Shown here in pieces: positions 5,511-7,373 of a stretch of DNA of 7,373 nucleotides (position 1 is the stretch's first letter; each line of letters begins with the position of its first letter). Position numbers and translations under genes: made by a program. Source of the DNA: a bacterium (GTDB lineage Bacteria; Verrucomicrobiota; Verrucomicrobiia; Limisphaerales; UBA11358); contig JAJXXI010000631.1 of assembly GCA_021781185.1 (NCBI GenBank), positions 1-7,373 of the forward strand. Reading direction: 5' to 3'. A model generated the notes under the pieces. That model was not told the DNA's origin. It did not search any database and saw only the letters and a program-made list of their open reading frames with translations.

Positions 5511-6404
5511 TCAGGAAGCAGCATTGGGTGACTCCGGCATGACGCGGCCAATTTCTTTCCCGCTCACCCAGCCGGACCGTCCGTCGGCGGTTCGGGCAAG
5601 AATAAACTGACCGTATTTTTTTGTGATGATGACCGCTTCCCCGGCTTTCAACGCAAACGATTCAGCGGCGGTGCCGGCGGGCGCGATGCGGGCGGGCGCA
5701 TTCGCCGTGATCACGATGGCGCGGTAGAATTCCGGCCAGCGGATTGCAAAACTGGCGGCCACGGCCAGCAACGTCATGACGGCCACGCCAATGATGATTT
5801 TGGCCCGGGTAAAGCGCGGGAAAAATTGACCAAGCCCGATGCCCAGGCAAATCGTCATCAAGGCGAGGCTGCCAGTCCAAGCCAGCGTGTTGGGCGTCAG
5901 AATTCGCGCCACCCGCTCAACCTCGTTCGGCGCTGGCGCGGGCACGCCGGCCTTCTCCCGCGCCAGCCGCAGGTTTGCCGCGATGGAAGCATCGCGCGGC
6001 GCCAGCACCTGGGCGCGTTCGTAATTGAGAATGGCCGCGCCGAACTGGCCGGAGCGGTAGAAGGCGTTGCCGAGATTGAACAACACCGGCGCAGAATAGC
6101 CGTCATGCGCGAGGATGGCCTCGTATTGTGAAATCGCGGCGTGATCGTTGCCGGATTCAAAAGCCGCGTTGGCCCGCTCAAAGGCAGAACCCGCACTGGC
6201 GGCGTGCGCGATGGAGGAAAATGCAACTGCGGCCAGCAGCGAAGCCGACAGCGCCAAAGCTTTCAGGTGGCGAAACTCGATGCGGCAGCCTGGTTTGCCT
6301 TCGCTGATGCGGCGGCGTTCAGCGAGGCGGAATTTCTTCACTTTCTGTTCCAGCAAAAATTGAGACTGGCCGTTTCTAAAATTGCCCGGGTTGAGACTTT
6401 TCAT
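5511..6404 (-). CDS. batE: BatE-like membrane protein with TPR and SH3-like domains
   Basis: Component of the Bat (Bacteroides aerotolerance) module, thought to act with BatA, BatB and BatD at the cell envelope. The 297 residues show a basic 46-residue head, then a hydrophobic segment LKALALSASLLAAVAFSSIAHA (48-69) that serves as signal or anchor. TPR repeats cover about 71-145 (FERANAAFESGNDHAAISQYE, VLFNLGNAFYRSGQFGAAILNYERA). Two membrane segments follow (about 173-195 and 202-222). The C-terminal SH3-like domain runs from about 236 to 290, with SGWVSGKEIGRV. The ATG at 6404 overlaps the batD stop (ATGA, 6401-6404) and has GGGAGG four bases upstream, so it is preferred over a further upstream start at 6449. 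The overlap points to translational coupling with batD. The long basic head before the hydrophobic segment is longer than usual for BatE. Confidence 0.85.
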   Translation of the reverse strand: MKSLNPGNFRNGQSQFLLEQKVKKFRLAERRRISEGKPGCRIEFRHLKALALSASLLAAVAFSSIAHAASAGSAFERANAAFESGNDHAAISQYEAILAHDGYSAPVLFNLGNAFYRSGQFGAAILNYERAQVLAPRDASIAANLRLAREKAGVPAPAPNEVERVARILTPNTLAWTGSLALMTICLGIGLGQFFPRFTRAKIIIGVAVMTLLAVAASFAIRWPEFYRAIVITANAPARIAPAGTAAESFALKAGEAVIITKKYGQFILARTADGRSGWVSGKEIGRVMPESPNAAS

Positions 6405-7373
6405 GACACCTCCCATTGTTTGAGCTGCTGCGTGACGGTTTCTTTCCACTGCTGAAGTTCAGCCGGTGACAGGCTGCGGCCGGAATAGACCACATCATCC
6501 GCCACGGTGAACAACGTGCGCAGATCGCCGGCATCGCCGTTCAAGCGCCGGTTGATTTCGGCGACCGTCACCTGGCTGACGGAAAGCTGCCAGCGCCGGG
6601 CCAGTTCGACCTGCACCGCCTGTCTGGCGGCGGTGAAAAACTCCGGCGCGCTGTTCGTGGCGAGCGCCTGATCCATTGCTGCGAGCTGCTCCCGCACGAC
6701 TGCCTGCGCGGCGCGATTGCGCGTCCGCACCAAATCCTGCGCCAGCCGCTGCCGCCGCCGCTGAATGAACAACCCGGCGACCAGCGCCGTCCACGGCACG
6801 CCCTGCACCGCGACAAACCACGGCTTGAACAGCACCGGCTGCAAACTCGAAACAAAACTCCCGGCTTCAACCTGGTTCGGGGCCAGCTCCGGCGCGGACA
6901 TATGCGCCGATGGCGACGTGGCTGAACCAGTGGAACCGGCTGGCGACGCAGCTACGGATGAATTATCGCTGCCAGGCGCGACTGCAATGGCGATGGGCGT
7001 CGTCGTCCTCGTCACGTATCGGCGCGTGTTGGGATCGAAATAACTGAACGCAATCGCGGGGATTTTTTCCTGTCCGGCCTTGAGGGGAATGACCGCTTCT
7101 TCAAATGTCTTTGTTCCGCCGTAACCGGCGCTGTCTTCCGGGGCAAATTGCGCGCTGGGGGGATATGTTTTCCAGTCGCTGGACGCCGGCAGTGCGGGCG
7201 CGTAAACACGATCAAAGTTGCCTTGTCCGCTCACCTTGAGGCGCAGCGTGATGGGATCGCCGGCCGTCAACTGCGTCGGCGCGGCTTCGCTGCTCACCTC
7301 AAACTCGCCCACGGCGCCGCTGAAATCCGCCGGCCGGCCGGCAGCGGGCAGCGGCAGGACTTTGACGCTTTCA
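6401..7373 (-). CDS. batD: BatD-like protein, C-terminal part (5' end outside the window)
   Basis: Envelope protein of the Bat module with its N terminus, including the signal peptide, beyond the right edge; 323 residues are visible (complete to the TGA at 6401-6403). The frame is open to the edge and begins ESVKVLPLPAAGRPADFSGA, a hallmark BatD segment, continuing GEFEV and AGDPITLRLKVSGQGNFDRV. After a beta-rich region comes an Ala/Ser/Pro-rich linker (about 133-170). Next is one membrane segment (WFVAVQGVPWTALVAGLFI, about 185-203) with basic RRR on its cytoplasmic side. A helical cytoplasmic tail to 323 ends EVS. A GTG at 7312 is not the start, because homology continues upstream. The preceding genes would be expected to be moxR, a DUF58 gene, batA and batB. 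It is co-transcribed with batE, with overlapping ATGA. Confidence 0.88.
   Translation of the reverse strand, partial: ESVKVLPLPAAGRPADFSGAVGEFEVSSEAAPTQLTAGDPITLRLKVSGQGNFDRVYAPALPASSDWKTYPPSAQFAPEDSAGYGGTKTFEEAVIPLKAGQEKIPAIAFSYFDPNTRRYVTRTTTPIAIAVAPGSDNSSVAASPAGSTGSATSPSAHMSAPELAPNQVEAGSFVSSLQPVLFKPWFVAVQGVPWTALVAGLFIQRRRQRLAQDLVRTRNRAAQAVVREQLAAMDQALATNSAPEFFTAARQAVQVELARRWQLSVSQVTVAEINRRLNGDAGDLRTLFTVADDVVYSGRSLSPAELQQWKETVTQQLKQWEVS
6409..6414 (-). promoter_or_regulatory. Ribosome binding site of batE
   Basis: GGGAGG on the minus strand lies inside the end of batD, four bases before the ATG at 6404. Together with the ATGA overlap it decides the batE start and favours coupled translation. 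The spacing is a little short. Confidence 0.65.

Noticed and set aside
5394..5531. Plus-strand 45-codon open frame after cimA.
   Set aside because: No ribosome binding site, no known motif, and it runs into the end of batE on the other strand.
1..7373. CRISPR array, tRNA, rRNA, toxin-antitoxin pair or defence system.
   Set aside because: No regular spaced repeats, tRNA-like cloverleaf, rRNA sequence or recognisable defence genes were seen on either strand.

Overview
The window looks like a piece of a moderately GC-rich bacterial chromosome, most plausibly Verrucomicrobiota. That placement is an inference from the gene mix (secreted sialate-O-acetylesterase-type enzyme, secreted concanavalin-like-fold protein, CPXCG cysteine-rich protein, LeuA-like citramalate synthase, Bat proteins) and from dispersed-repeat-like sequence between genes. 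No rRNA or other decisive marker is present. I see no CRISPR array, tRNA or rRNA, and no clear undescribed multi-gene system. Most of the window is ordinary chromosome, with some unusual small features at the gene borders.

Layout. Positions 1-717 are the right-hand part of an IS5-family insertion sequence: the C-terminal transposase part with the full D, D, E triad (1-537), then a non-coding tail and a probable terminal inverted repeat ending at 717, next to a candidate CAAG target duplication. A C-run at 17-21 probably marks a frameshift in the transposase. Positions 718-879 hold a long imperfect hairpin (750-810) and a rho-independent terminator (831-865) for the minus-strand gene that follows. 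A secreted SGNH/SASA esterase (883-2355 plus stop, minus) is divergent from a secreted two-domain protein (2431-3477, plus). The 75-bp region between them carries a perfect 8-bp-arm palindrome that could be a shared operator.

A 59-residue CPXCG zinc-ribbon-like protein (3484-3663, minus) lies tail to tail with the secreted protein, and is divergent from citramalate synthase cimA (3775-5337, plus). CimA condenses pyruvate and acetyl-CoA to (R)-citramalate for isoleucine synthesis. A 173-bp spacer with a short tandem repeat separates cimA from the end of a minus-strand operon: batD (C-terminal 323 residues, entering from the right edge) and batE, joined by an ATGA overlap. These would belong to a BatA/B/D/E-type cell-envelope module, whose upstream members (MoxR ATPase, DUF58, BatA, BatB) would lie beyond 7373.

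Functionally the window is a set of separate units rather than one pathway: carbohydrate deacetylation and an envelope or sensor-like secreted protein on the left, amino-acid biosynthesis in the middle, and the Bat envelope operon on the right.
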